A DNA stretch of 64,000 nucleotides from Streptomyces bikiniensis (GTDB lineage: Bacteria; Actinomycetota; Actinomycetes; Streptomycetales; Streptomycetaceae), in assembly GCA_000716465.1 (NCBI GenBank), contig JNWL01000017.1:45337-109336 (forward strand). The letters run 5' to 3'. A program made the position numbers and the translations under genes. Of this stretch, positions 29,937 to 38,786 are shown piece after piece (positions within the stretch are counted from its first letter, which is position 1; each line of letters begins with the position of its first letter). The notes beneath the pieces were generated by a model. It ran no database searches, had not been told where the DNA came from, and worked only from the letters and a program-made list of their open reading frames with translations.

Positions 29937-31355
29937 TCAGCTGTCGAAGCCCAGGCCCAGGCGGTCCATCGCCTTCAGCCACAGGTTCCGCCGGCCGCCG
30001 TTCTCGTCGGCGCGGGCGAGTGACCACTTGGTGAGGCCGATGCCGGCCCAGGCGACCGGCTCGGGCGGGAACGGCAGCGGCTTGGAGCGGACCATCTCCA
30101 GCTCGGTGCGCTCGGTGCGCTCCCCCGCGAGCAGGTCGAGCATCACGTCGGCGCCGAAGCGGGTGGCGCCGACGCCGAGGCCGGTGAACCCGGCCGCGTA
30201 CGCCACCTTGCCCTTGTGGGCCGTGCCGAAGAAGGCCGAGAAGCGGGAGCAGGTGTCGATCGCGCCGCCCCAGGCGTGGCTGAAGCGGAGCCCTTCGAGC
30301 TGCGGGAAGCAGTGGAAGAAGTGCTCGGCCAGCTTGAGGTACGTCTCGGGGCGGTGGTCCCTCTCGGCGCTGACCTTGCCGCCGAAGGGGTAGATCGCGT
30401 CGTAGCCGCCCCACAGGATCCTGTTGTCGGCGGTGATCCGGAAGTAGTGGAACTGGTTGGCGGAGTCGCCGAGCCCCTGCCGGTTCCTCCAGCCGATCGA
30501 GGCGAGCTGTTCGGCGCCGAGCGGTTCGGTGGTCAGGGCGTAGTCGTAGACCGGGACCGTGTAGGCCCTGACCCGCTTGACCAGGGACGGGAAGACGTTG
30601 GTGCCGAGCGCGACCCGGCGGGCGAGGACCTTGCCGTACGGGGTGCGCACGCCCATGCCGGCGCCGACGGAGACCAGGTCCAGGCCGGGGGTGTTCTCGT
30701 GGATCCGGACGCCCAGGCCCAGGCAGGCCCGCTTGAGGCCCCAGGCCAGCTTGGCGGGGTTCAGCATGGCGACCCCCCGGCGGTCCCACAGGCCGCCGAG
30801 GAAGGTCGGCGAGTCGACCTCGGCGCGCACCGCGTCCCGGTCGAGGACGTCGACGCCGTCGGCGAGGCCGAGCCGTTCGAGCTCCGCGTGCACCTCGTGC
30901 AGCTCCTCGACCTGGTACGGCTCGGTGGCCACGTCGATCTCGCCGGTGCGCTCGAAGTCGCAGTCCAGGGAGTAGCGGGCGACGGCCGCCTCGATGGCGT
31001 CGAGGTTCCGCTCGCCCAGCTCCTCCAGCTTCGGCAGCTCGCCCGGCCAGCGGGCGAGCCCGTTGCCGAAACCGTGGGTGAGGGAGGCGGCGCAGAAGCC
31101 GCCGTTGCGGCCCGAGGCGGCCCAGCCCACCTCGCGCCCCTCGATCAGGACGACGTCCCGGGAGGGGTCGCGCTCCTTGGCGAGGAGCGCGGTCCACAGT
31201 CCGCTGTAGCCGCCGCCGACCACGAGGAGGTCGCACTTCTCGGTGCCGGTGAGGGCGGGCAGGGCTCCGGGCTTGCCGGGGTCTTCCAGCCAGAAGGGGA
31301 CGGGCTGGGCGTCGGAGAGAGATCGGGCGGCGAGACGCATGGCGACTGGGGCCAT
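29937..31355 (-). CDS. FAD-dependent amine oxidoreductase (PuuB/DAO-like)
   Basis: 472 residues. The dinucleotide fold CDLLVVGGGYSGLWTALLA near residue 45 and the downstream EVGWAASGRNGGFC are typical of the DAO superfamily branch of gamma-glutamylputrescine oxidase. The C-terminal FTGLGVGATRFGADVMLDLLAG binds FAD. It probably oxidises putrescine or its gamma-glutamyl derivative. It is the last gene of the polyamine operon, behind potC by 37 bases, which supports the assignment. The ATG at 31355 has GGAG nine bases upstream; a TTG nine bases earlier is less likely. Confidence 0.88.
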   Translation of the reverse strand: MAPVAMRLAARSLSDAQPVPFWLEDPGKPGALPALTGTEKCDLLVVGGGYSGLWTALLAKERDPSRDVVLIEGREVGWAASGRNGGFCAASLTHGFGNGLARWPGELPKLEELGERNLDAIEAAVARYSLDCDFERTGEIDVATEPYQVEELHEVHAELERLGLADGVDVLDRDAVRAEVDSPTFLGGLWDRRGVAMLNPAKLAWGLKRACLGLGVRIHENTPGLDLVSVGAGMGVRTPYGKVLARRVALGTNVFPSLVKRVRAYTVPVYDYALTTEPLGAEQLASIGWRNRQGLGDSANQFHYFRITADNRILWGGYDAIYPFGGKVSAERDHRPETYLKLAEHFFHCFPQLEGLRFSHAWGGAIDTCSRFSAFFGTAHKGKVAYAAGFTGLGVGATRFGADVMLDLLAGERTERTELEMVRSKPLPFPPEPVAWAGIGLTKWSLARADENGGRRNLWLKAMDRLGLGFDS

Positions 31356-31391
31356 GGTTTCCAACTCCTTCGGTGCCTGGGCGGCCTTCGC

Positions 31392-32189
31392 TCAGGCTGT
31401 TGCTGTTTTCTTGCGCCGGTTCGTGATGATCTGTCCGGCCATGACCACCAGTACCGCGAGGACGAACATCGCGGTGCCGATGACGTTGATCTGAACGGGT
31501 GTTCCGCGCTGCGCCGAGCCCCAGACGAACATGGGGAAGGTGACCGTGGAGGGTCCCGCGTTGAAGTTGGTGATGATGAAGTCGTCGAACGAGAGCGCGA
31601 AGGCGAGCAGTCCGCCGGCGGCGATGCCGGGGGCGGCGATCGGCAGGGTGACGCGCAGGAAGGTCTGCGCGGGCCCCGCGTAGAGGTCGCGCGCGGCCTC
31701 CTCGAGACGCGGGTCCATGGACATGACCCTGGCCTTGACCGCCGTCACGACGAACGACAGGCAGAAGGTGATGTGGGCGATCAGGACCGTCCAGAAGCCC
31801 AGCTCGATCCCCATGTTGAGGAAGAGGGTGAGCAGCGAGGCGGCCATGACGACCTCGGGCATCGCCATCGGCAGGAAGATCAGCGAGTTGATCGAGCCGC
31901 GCGCCCGGAAGCGGTAGCGGACGAGCGCGAAGGCGATCGCCGTGCCGAGGGCGACGGCGCCGAGGGTGGCCCAGGCGGCGAGCCGGAGCGAGAGCGACAG
32001 CGACTGGCACATGTCGGCGACGCCGCAGGGGTCCTTCCAGGCGTCCAGGGAGAACTGCTGCCAGGAGTAGTTGAAGCGCCCGTTCGGCTTGTTGAACGAG
32101 AACGCCATCACGACGAGGTTCGGCAGGATCATGTACGCGAGCGTCAGCAGGCCCGCGACGACGACGAGGTTCTTGCGGATCCAGCGCAT
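31392..32189 (-). CDS. potC: Spermidine/putrescine ABC transporter permease PotC
   Basis: 265 residues, six predicted transmembrane segments. The EAA motif of the binding-protein-dependent permease family is visible (EEAARDLYAGPAQTFLRVTLP), as is the final SFDDFIITNFNAGPS segment typical of PotC. The start ATG overlaps the stop of potB by one base. It is one half of the membrane channel with PotB. Confidence 0.92.
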   Translation of the reverse strand: MRWIRKNLVVVAGLLTLAYMILPNLVVMAFSFNKPNGRFNYSWQQFSLDAWKDPCGVADMCQSLSLSLRLAAWATLGAVALGTAIAFALVRYRFRARGSINSLIFLPMAMPEVVMAASLLTLFLNMGIELGFWTVLIAHITFCLSFVVTAVKARVMSMDPRLEEAARDLYAGPAQTFLRVTLPIAAPGIAAGGLLAFALSFDDFIITNFNAGPSTVTFPMFVWGSAQRGTPVQINVIGTAMFVLAVLVVMAGQIITNRRKKTATA

Positions 32190-33121
32190 CAGACGAGGTC
32201 CTCCGTTCCGGCGCGGCGGATGTAGACGGTGACCATGACCAGGACGATCGCCATGAGGATGAAGGAGAGCGCGGCGGCCGTCGGGTAGTCGAGGACCCGC
32301 AGGAACTGCGACTGGATGACGTTGCCGACCATCTTGGTGTCGGTCGAGCCGAGCAGTTCGGAGTTGACGTAGTCGCCGCTCGCCGGGATGAAGGTGAGCA
32401 GGGTGCCGGAGACGACGCCGGGCATCGACAGCGGGAAGGTCACCTTGCGGAAGGTGGTGGCCGGGGAGGCGTACAGGTCCTGCGCGGCCTCGTGCAGGCG
32501 CCCGTCGATCCGCTCCAGGGAGGTGTAGAGGGGCAGGATCATGAAGGGCAGGAAGTTGTACGTCAGGCCGCAGACGACCGCCATCGGGGTGGCGAGCACG
32601 CGGTCGCCCTCGGTCCAGCCGAGCCAGCTCGTCACGTCGAGGACGTGCAGCGCGTTCAGCGCGTCGACCACGAGGCTGTCGTCCGCCAGGATCGTCTTCC
32701 ACGCCAGGGTCCGGATGAGGAAGCTGGTGAAGAAGGGGGCGATGACCAGGACGAGGAGCAGGTTGCGCCAGCGGCCGGCCCGGAAGGCGATCAGGTACGC
32801 GAGCGGGTAGCCGAGCAGCAGGCAGAGGACGGTCGCGGTCCCGGCGTAGAGCAGGGAGCGGACGAACTGGGGCCAGTACTCCTGGAGGGCCTCCCAGTAG
32901 GTCGGGAAGTGCCAGGTGACCTCGAAGCCGGCTTCGAGGGAGCCGGTCTGGACCGAGGTGGAGGCCTGGTAGACCAGCGGCAGCGCGAAGAAGACGAGCA
33001 GCCAGACGATGCCGGGGAGCAGCAGCCAGTAGGGGACGAGCCGCTTGCGGGTGGCGGGCTTGCGCAGAACCGGTTCCTCGACCGGTTCCGGCGCCTCTTT
33101 CGTGAGGACGGGGGCGCTCAT
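32189..33121 (-). CDS. potB: Spermidine/putrescine ABC transporter permease PotB
   Basis: 310 residues with a cytoplasmic N-terminal lead and six transmembrane segments, beginning LVPYWLLLPGIVWLLVFFAL. The EAA loop is HEAAQDLYASPATTFRKVTFP. It pairs with PotC to form the pore. The start overlaps the potA stop by four bases (ATGA). Confidence 0.92.
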   Translation of the reverse strand: MSAPVLTKEAPEPVEEPVLRKPATRKRLVPYWLLLPGIVWLLVFFALPLVYQASTSVQTGSLEAGFEVTWHFPTYWEALQEYWPQFVRSLLYAGTATVLCLLLGYPLAYLIAFRAGRWRNLLLVLVIAPFFTSFLIRTLAWKTILADDSLVVDALNALHVLDVTSWLGWTEGDRVLATPMAVVCGLTYNFLPFMILPLYTSLERIDGRLHEAAQDLYASPATTFRKVTFPLSMPGVVSGTLLTFIPASGDYVNSELLGSTDTKMVGNVIQSQFLRVLDYPTAAALSFILMAIVLVMVTVYIRRAGTEDLV

Positions 33122-34287
33122 CCGGCGTCCTCCACGCTCTCCACGCCCGCGTCGATGTCCTGATCGGCGTCGAGTCCGAAGGTGTGGGCCGGGTTCCAGT
33201 GCAGGACCACCTCGGCGCCCGGGACGAGCCGCGCGTCCCGCTCGATGTTCTGCTCGTACACCTGGAGTTCGGCCCCGGCGGGCGAGTTCACCACGTACTG
33301 GGTGGAGACGCCGATGAAGGAGGAGTCGGCGATCCGGCCGGTGACGCGGTTGCGGCCGTCGGCTATCGCGCCGGCGTCGTCCGCGTGCGTGAGGGAGATC
33401 TTCTCGGGGCGGACGCCCACGAGCAGCCGGCCGCCCGCGCGGACGGCGGGGGTACAGCGGTCGCCGGGGACCCGGAGCTTGCCGCCGCCCGCCGTGACCA
33501 GCACGTCGGAACCCGCCTCCAGGACCTCGGCCTCGATGAGGTTGGAGGTGCCGAGGAAGTTGGCGACGAAGGTGGTCCGCGGGTTCTCGTACAGGTCGGC
33601 GGGGGCGCCGAGCTGCTCGACCCGGCCGCCGTTCATCACCGCGACCTGGTCGGCCATGGTCATGGCCTCCTCCTGGTCGTGGGTGACGTGCACGAAGGTG
33701 ATGCCGACCTCGGTCTGGATCCGCTTGAGCTCCAGCTGCATCTGGCGGCGCAGCTTGAGGTCGAGGGCGCCCAGCGGCTCGTCGAGGAGGAGCACCTGCG
33801 GGTGGTTGATGAGGGCGCGGGCCACGGCGACGCGCTGCTGCTGGCCGCCGGAGAGCTGGTGCGGCTTATGCCGGGCCTTGTCGCCGAGCTGGACGAGCTC
33901 CAGCATCTCGTCGACCTGCTTCTTGACCGACTTGATGCCGCGGCGGCGCAGGCCGAAGGCGATGTTCTCGGAGATGTCCATGTGCGGGAAGAGCGCGTAG
34001 GACTGGAAGACGGTGTTGACCGGCCGCTTGTAGGGCGGGAGGTCGGTGACGTCGGTGTCGCCGAGGAAGACGGTGCCGGTGCTGGGGTCCTCCAGGCCGG
34101 CGATCATGCGCAGGGTGGTGGTCTTGCCGCAGCCGGAGGCGCCGAGGAGGGCGAAGAAGGAGCCCTGCGGGACGGTCAGGTCGAGCGGGTGGACGGCGGT
34201 GAAGGAGCCGTACGCCTTGCTGATCCCGGTGAGGCGGACGTCGCCGCCGCCCGTGTTCTTTCCGGTGTGGGCAGTCTTGTCAGTCAT
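33118..34287 (-). CDS. potA: Spermidine/putrescine ABC transporter ATPase PotA
   Basis: 389 residues. Walker [20 protein letters not shown] near residue 45, Q-loop [12 protein letters not shown], signature [15 protein letters not shown], Walker [13 protein letters not shown] and H-loop [14 protein letters not shown] are all present. A C-terminal TOBE domain follows from about residue 245. It energises the PotBC pore. The start ATG lies 44 bases after the potD stop. Confidence 0.95.
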   Translation of the reverse strand: MTDKTAHTGKNTGGGDVRLTGISKAYGSFTAVHPLDLTVPQGSFFALLGASGCGKTTTLRMIAGLEDPSTGTVFLGDTDVTDLPPYKRPVNTVFQSYALFPHMDISENIAFGLRRRGIKSVKKQVDEMLELVQLGDKARHKPHQLSGGQQQRVAVARALINHPQVLLLDEPLGALDLKLRRQMQLELKRIQTEVGITFVHVTHDQEEAMTMADQVAVMNGGRVEQLGAPADLYENPRTTFVANFLGTSNLIEAEVLEAGSDVLVTAGGGKLRVPGDRCTPAVRAGGRLLVGVRPEKISLTHADDAGAIADGRNRVTGRIADSSFIGVSTQYVVNSPAGAELQVYEQNIERDARLVPGAEVVLHWNPAHTFGLDADQDIDAGVESVEDAG

Positions 34288-34331
34288 GGGTCGTGGTCCC
34301 GGGGGAGTGAGAGGGGTGGACGAGGCCGGAC

Positions 34332-35579
34332 TCAGGCGCCGATGAGCTTGGCGAACTTCTCCTCGTACGCCGTCTCCTCTGCGCCGGTGAGCGAGCGGAA
34401 GGCGCGCGACTTCTTCGCCATGGCCTTGTCGGGGAGGATCAGCGTGTTGTCCGCGAGCTCGGGATCGATCTTGGTGAGCTCGTCCTTCACCCCGTCGACG
34501 GGGCAGACGTAGTTGATGTACGCGGCGAGCTGGGCGGCGACGGGGAGCTCGTAGTAGTGGTCGATGAGCTTCTCGGCGTTGGTCCTGTGCCGGGACTGCG
34601 CGGGGACGAGCAGGTTGTCGGTGGAGGTGATGTAGCCGGCCGCCGGTATGGAGTAGCGGATGTCGGGGTTGTCCGCCTGGAGCTGGATGACGTCGCCGGC
34701 CCAGGCGAGACAGGCGGCCATGTCGCCCTTGTCGAGGTCGGACGTGTAGTCGTTGCCGGTGAAGCGGCGTATCTGCTTCTTGTCGACGCCCTTCTGGAGG
34801 CGTCCGATCGCCGCGTCGAAGTCGGCGTCCGTGAAGGAGCCCGGGTCCTTGCCGAGGTCGAGCAGGGTCATGCCGACGGTGTCGCGCATCTCGGTGAGGA
34901 AGCCGACCCGGCCCTTGAGGGAGGGGTCGTCCAGGAGCTGGGTGACCGAGTCGACCTTCTTCCCGCCGGTCGCCTTCACGTTGTACGCGATGACGGTGGA
35001 GATGCCGGTCCAGGGGTACGAGTGGGCGCGGCCCGGGTCCCAGTCGGGGTTGCGGAACTGGGCGGAGAGGTTGGTGTAGGCGTGGGGGAGGTTCGAGGGG
35101 TCGAGCTTCTGCACCCAGCCGAGGCGGATCATCCGGGCGGCGAGCCAGTCGGTGACGCATATGAGGTCGCGTCCGGTGTCCTGGCCGGCGGCGAGCTGCG
35201 GCTTGATCTTGCCGAAGAACTCGACGTTGTCGTTGATGTCCTCGGTGTACTTGACCTTGATCCCGGTGCGCTTCTCGAACGCCTCCAGGGTGGGGCGGGA
35301 CTTCTCGTCCTCGCTGACGTCCATGTACTCGGTCCAGTTGGAGAAGGCGACCGTCTTCTCCTTGGCCGAGTCGTCCGTGGAGGCGGCGCCCTGGCCCTCC
35401 CGCTTGGCGGGCGGGATGCCGCAGGCGCTCAGGGACGCGAGGCCTCCGACGGTGAGCGCGCCGACGCCGCCCGCGCGCAGCATCGAACGGCGGCTGAGGG
35501 CGCCCCGGCCGCTCGTCATGCTGCGCCGTATCGCCGCGAGCTGGGCGGCGGACAGGCTGTCGGGCTCGTACTGCTCCAT
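34332..35579 (-). CDS. potD: Spermidine/putrescine-binding lipoprotein PotD
   Basis: 415 residues. The N-terminus holds a twin-arginine type signal (LSRRSMLRAGGVGALTVGG) and lipobox LSAC near residue 54, after a 30-residue cytoplasmic lead that is long for such proteins. The mature part is a PotD-type binding fold (AFSNWTEYMDVSEDEKS, DLICVTDWLAARMIRLGWVQ, RRFTGNDYTSDLDKGDMAA). It delivers polyamines to PotBC. It is the second gene of the operon. Confidence 0.93.
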   Translation of the reverse strand: MEQYEPDSLSAAQLAAIRRSMTSGRGALSRRSMLRAGGVGALTVGGLASLSACGIPPAKREGQGAASTDDSAKEKTVAFSNWTEYMDVSEDEKSRPTLEAFEKRTGIKVKYTEDINDNVEFFGKIKPQLAAGQDTGRDLICVTDWLAARMIRLGWVQKLDPSNLPHAYTNLSAQFRNPDWDPGRAHSYPWTGISTVIAYNVKATGGKKVDSVTQLLDDPSLKGRVGFLTEMRDTVGMTLLDLGKDPGSFTDADFDAAIGRLQKGVDKKQIRRFTGNDYTSDLDKGDMAACLAWAGDVIQLQADNPDIRYSIPAAGYITSTDNLLVPAQSRHRTNAEKLIDHYYELPVAAQLAAYINYVCPVDGVKDELTKIDPELADNTLILPDKAMAKKSRAFRSLTGAEETAYEEKFAKLIGA

Positions 35580-35628
35580 GCGCTGTGCCCTTTCGGGAGG
35601 GTTGCGTCGCCGGTCGGGCGACGGTCGG

Positions 35629-37143
35629 CTATCGGTCCCCGAAGATCGTGCGGTGCCAGTCCTTCGCGGCGACTGCGGTGTTGTCGTACATCACGTGCTT
35701 GACCTGCGTGTACTCCTCGAAGGAGTACACCGACATGTCCTTTCCGTAGCCCGAGGCCCGGGTTCCCCCGTGGGGCATCTCGCTGATGATCGGGATGTGG
35801 TCGTTGACCCAGACGCAGCCGGCCTTGATCTCCCGGGTGGCCCGTCCCGTCCGGTAGACGTCGCGGCTCCAGGCGGAGGCGGCGAGGCCGTAGGGGGTGT
35901 CGTTGGCGAGCTCGATGCCCTCGTCGTCGGTGTCGAAGGGCAGGGCCACCAGGACCGGGCCGAAGATCTCCGACTGCACGACCTCGCTGTCCTGCGCGGC
36001 GCCGGTGATCAGGGTCGGACGGTAGTACGCACCGTCCTCCAGGTCCCCGCCGGGTGCTTCGCCGCCGGTGACGACGGTGGCGTAGGCGCGGGCGCGGTCG
36101 ACGAAGCCGGCGACCCGGTCGCGCTGGGCGTGGCTGATCAGCGGGCCGAGGTCGGTGTCCGGGGCGAAGGGGTCGCCGAGCCGTACGGACTCCATGAGTT
36201 CGGCGACGCGGGCGGTGAAGGCGTCGAAGAGGGGGCGCTGGACGTAGGCGCGCGTGGCGGCGGTGCAGTCCTGGCCGCTGTTGATGAGGGAGGCGGCGAC
36301 GGCGCCGTGGGCGGCGGCCTCCAGGTCGGCGTCGTCGAAGACGACGAAGGGGGCCTTGCCGCCGAGTTCGAGGTGGAGGCGCTTGACGGTGGCGGTGGCG
36401 ATCTCGGCGACCCGCCTGCCGACCGGGGTGGAGCCGGTGAAGGAGGTCATGACGACGTCGGGGTGGCCGACGAGGTGTTCGCCGACGGTCCGGCCGGCGC
36501 CGTTGACGACGTTGATCACGCCGTCGGGGATGCCGGCGTCCGTGGCGGCCTGCGCGAACATCAGGGAGGTGAGGGGGGTGAGTTCGGCGGGCTTCAGGAC
36601 GATCGTGTTGCCGGCGGCGATCGCCGGGAGGATCTTCCAGGCGGCCATCTGGAGGGGGTAGTTCCAGGGGGCGATGGAGCCGACGACGCCCAGGGGCTCG
36701 CGCCGTACGTAGGAGGTGTGGTCGCCGGAGTACTCGGCGGCGGCCTGGCCCTGGAGGTGACGGGCGGCCCCGGCGAAGAAGGCGGTGTTGTCGACCGTGC
36801 CGGGCACGTCGAACTCGGCGGTGAGCTTGAGCGGCTTGCCGCACTGGAGGGACTCCACGCGGGCGAAGTCCTCGGCCCGCTCGGCGAGGAGGCCCGCGAA
36901 GCGGTGCAGGGCGTCGGAGCGCTCGCCGGGGGTGGCACGCGCCCAGCCCGGGAAGGCGGCCTTGGCGGCGGCCACGGCCTCGTCCACGTCGGCGGTGGAG
37001 GCGAGCGCGTAGGTGTACACGCTCTTCCCGGTCGCCGGGTCGATCACGTGGTGGTCCTCGCCGGACGTTCCGGGGCGGAGCCTTCCGCCGATGTACTGCG
37101 CGCCGTCCGCGAAGCGGTCCGTCACCTGGAAGCGGTTGCCCAT
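35629..37143 (-). CDS. Gamma-aminobutyraldehyde dehydrogenase-type ALDH
   Basis: 504 residues. Catalytic Cys in LINSGQDCTAATRAYVQ, Glu in HLELGGKAPFVVFDD, cofactor loop GSIAPWNYPLQMAAWKILPA. The sequence resembles YdcW/PuuC-type enzymes that oxidise 4-aminobutyraldehyde or its gamma-glutamyl form to the acid. Being the first gene of the potD-A-B-C-amine oxidase operon makes a polyamine role likely. The ATG has GGAGAGC at a good distance. A 21-base near-palindrome lies 60-80 bases upstream. Confidence 0.9.
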   Translation of the reverse strand: MGNRFQVTDRFADGAQYIGGRLRPGTSGEDHHVIDPATGKSVYTYALASTADVDEAVAAAKAAFPGWARATPGERSDALHRFAGLLAERAEDFARVESLQCGKPLKLTAEFDVPGTVDNTAFFAGAARHLQGQAAAEYSGDHTSYVRREPLGVVGSIAPWNYPLQMAAWKILPAIAAGNTIVLKPAELTPLTSLMFAQAATDAGIPDGVINVVNGAGRTVGEHLVGHPDVVMTSFTGSTPVGRRVAEIATATVKRLHLELGGKAPFVVFDDADLEAAAHGAVAASLINSGQDCTAATRAYVQRPLFDAFTARVAELMESVRLGDPFAPDTDLGPLISHAQRDRVAGFVDRARAYATVVTGGEAPGGDLEDGAYYRPTLITGAAQDSEVVQSEIFGPVLVALPFDTDDEGIELANDTPYGLAASAWSRDVYRTGRATREIKAGCVWVNDHIPIISEMPHGGTRASGYGKDMSVYSFEEYTQVKHVMYDNTAVAAKDWHRTIFGDR

Positions 37144-37202
37144 GACGCTCTCCGTTGTCCCAGCTCGAATTGAGTGCCGATCCTGACAGAGGGACGACCA
37201 CC

Positions 37203-37223
37203 CAACAAGTGATTCCGTTGTTG
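37203..37223. promoter_or_regulatory. Near-palindromic operator candidate before the polyamine operon
   Basis: CAACAA (37203-37208) and TTGTTG (37218-37223) flank nine bases, in the gap between two divergent genes and 60-80 bases upstream of the aldehyde dehydrogenase ATG. AT-richer than its surroundings. The regulator is unknown. Confidence 0.4.
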
Positions 37224-37318
37224 CCTTTTGGTTACGCGACGGATTCGGTCGACCATGTGTCGAGGTCGTCGGAAAATCTCCGTACGGAGTGTCCGTGGCG
37301 GATGCCAGACTCCCATGC

Positions 37319-37867
37319 ATGAGCGCGATCGAGCAGCTGACACAGCAGGTCAGCAGGGGTGACGGGGTGAAGTGGCTGCACTTCTGGGGTCACCGTCCGC
37401 ACCCGGACGGACACCTTTCGGCGAGCTGTCTGAGCCAGTGGTGGCCGTCCCCCTTCACGGTCGACGGGACGGCCTACGCGACCGCGGAGCACTGGATGAT
37501 GGCCGCCAAGGCGCGGCTCTTCGGAGACGCGGACGCCGAGCGGGCCGCGCTGGCCGCCCGTACCCCCGCCGAGGCCAAGAAGGCGGGCCGGACGGTGCGG
37601 GGCTTCGAGGACGCGGTGTGGGAGCGGGAGCGGTTCGGGATCGTGGTCGAGGGCAGCGTCCACAAGTTCTCCTCGGACGAGGCCCTGCGCGCGTATCTGC
37701 TCGGCACCGGCGCCCGGGTCCTGGTGGAGGCCAGTCCGGTGGACCGGGTCTGGGGCATCGGGCTCGCCGCGACCGACCCCGGCGCCCACGACCCGGCGCG
37801 CTGGCGCGGCCTCAACCTGCTCGGCTTCGCCCTCATGGAGGCGCGGGAGCGGCTGCGGGGCGCGTGA
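37319..37867 (+). CDS. NADAR domain protein (YbiA-like N-glycosidase)
   Basis: 182 residues. It has the NADAR/YbiA pattern: WPSPFTVDGTAYATAEHWMMAAKARLFGD (quoted in two halves: WPSPFTVDGTAYATAEHW and MMAAKARLFGD), then RTVRGFEDAVWERERFGIV, and a closing WGIGLAATDPGAHDPARW. E. coli YbiA removes damaged riboflavin intermediates; other NADAR proteins process ADP-ribose. Which applies here is not clear. The ATG (MSAIEQLTQQV) has no strong ribosome site. A GTG 30 bases earlier is in frame. It is divergent from the polyamine operon and followed by a heptamer repeat. Confidence 0.85.
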   Translation: MSAIEQLTQQVSRGDGVKWLHFWGHRPHPDGHLSASCLSQWWPSPFTVDGTAYATAEHWMMAAKARLFGDADAERAALAARTPAEAKKAGRTVRGFEDAVWERERFGIVVEGSVHKFSSDEALRAYLLGTGARVLVEASPVDRVWGIGLAATDPGAHDPARWRGLNLLGFALMEARERLRGA

Positions 37868-37870
37868 CGC

Positions 37871-37968
37871 CGTGCGTCACGCGTCACGCGTTACGCGTCA
37901 TGCGTCACGCGTCATGCGTCACGCGTCACGCGTCACGCGTCACGCGTCATGCGTCACGCGTCATGCGG
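37871..37968 (+). repeat. Tandem heptanucleotide repeat, about 14 copies
   Basis: Thirteen consecutive units from 37878 to 37968 of the form CACGCGT or CATGCGT (one TACGCGT, last one CATGCGG), preceded by a degenerate CGTGCGT. The array starts just after the NADAR stop and ends in the terminator hairpin. The seven-base period rules out codon-based origin. Confidence 0.95.
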
Positions 37969-38006
37969 AAGGGCCCCGCACCGGATGTCCGGTGCGGGGC
38001 CCTTCC
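37967..38006. terminator. Bidirectional terminator
   Basis: Perfect 19-bp stem (37967-37985 with 37988-38006, two-base loop) between the convergent NADAR and DUF4190 genes. Confidence 0.85.
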
Positions 38007-38033
38007 CCGTGCGCACGGCTTGCGCACGGCGCC

Positions 38034-38711
38034 TCAGCGGGTGGTCTCCAGGACCAGGGAGGAGGCGAACGGGTCGTCCTCGTAGCCGCCGGAGTCCTCG
38101 AAGGACGAGGGGTCCTGGGCGATCGCCCAGATGACGAAGCCGAGGAAGACCGCGCTGACCACGGTGCCGACGGCGCCGAGGACGATGCCGGCGACCGCCA
38201 TCCCCCGGTTCGTCGCCTCGCCCCGGCCCGCCTTCTTCACCCCGATGATGCCGAAGATCAGGGCCAGGACGCCGAGGATCACCCCCAGGCCGTACAGGCA
38301 GAAGCCCGCGACCGCGACGATGCCGAGCACCAGCGCGGCCGTGCCCATGCCGTTGGAGGGGGACTGCTGCCAGCCGGGCTGACCGCCGTACCCCGGATAT
38401 CCGGGGTAGCCGTACCCGGAGGTCGTCATGGGCGCCGGGGCGGCCGGAGCCGGGTAGCCGTAGCTCCCGACCGTGTCGGCCGGATAGCCGTACGCGCCGG
38501 GTGCCGCCGCCGGGCCGCCGGGCGCGACCGGGGGCGGCGGGACGTCGCCGGGGCCGGGCGCGATCGGCATGGACGTGACGGTCTGCTGGTCGTGGACCGG
38601 CGGGGGCGGCGGCGCCGCCGGCTTGCTCGGTTCCACCCCGTCGCGGTTCGGCGGAGCCCACGGGTCCGCCGGGTCGTAGCCGCCCGGCTGCTGGTCTCGG
38701 TTGTCGGACAT
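38034..38711 (-). CDS. DUF4190 membrane protein
   Basis: 225 residues. The first 120 are a Pro/Gly/Tyr-rich cytoplasmic lead with GYPGYPGYGG repeats. Two transmembrane segments follow (GTAALVLGIVAVAGFCLYGLGVILGVL and GMAVAGIVLGAVGTVVSAVFL, each here given in part) joined by GIIGVKKAGRGEATNRGMA, which is the DUF4190 hallmark. The function is unknown. The start ATG is separated from the divergent deaminase gene by 75 bases. Confidence 0.85.
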   Translation of the reverse strand: MSDNRDQQPGGYDPADPWAPPNRDGVEPSKPAAPPPPPVHDQQTVTSMPIAPGPGDVPPPPVAPGGPAAAPGAYGYPADTVGSYGYPAPAAPAPMTTSGYGYPGYPGYGGQPGWQQSPSNGMGTAALVLGIVAVAGFCLYGLGVILGVLALIFGIIGVKKAGRGEATNRGMAVAGIVLGAVGTVVSAVFLGFVIWAIAQDPSSFEDSGGYEDDPFASSLVLETTR

Positions 38712-38786
38712 GGGCCTCCCCCATCGTGGTCACGTCATGCTACGGCCTCACTCCTGCGGGGGAACCGTCCGGCCTACGATGACCCG

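Noticed and set aside
37871..37968. CRISPR array or VNTR coding repeat
   Set aside because: The period is seven bases with no spacers, and no cas genes are nearby.
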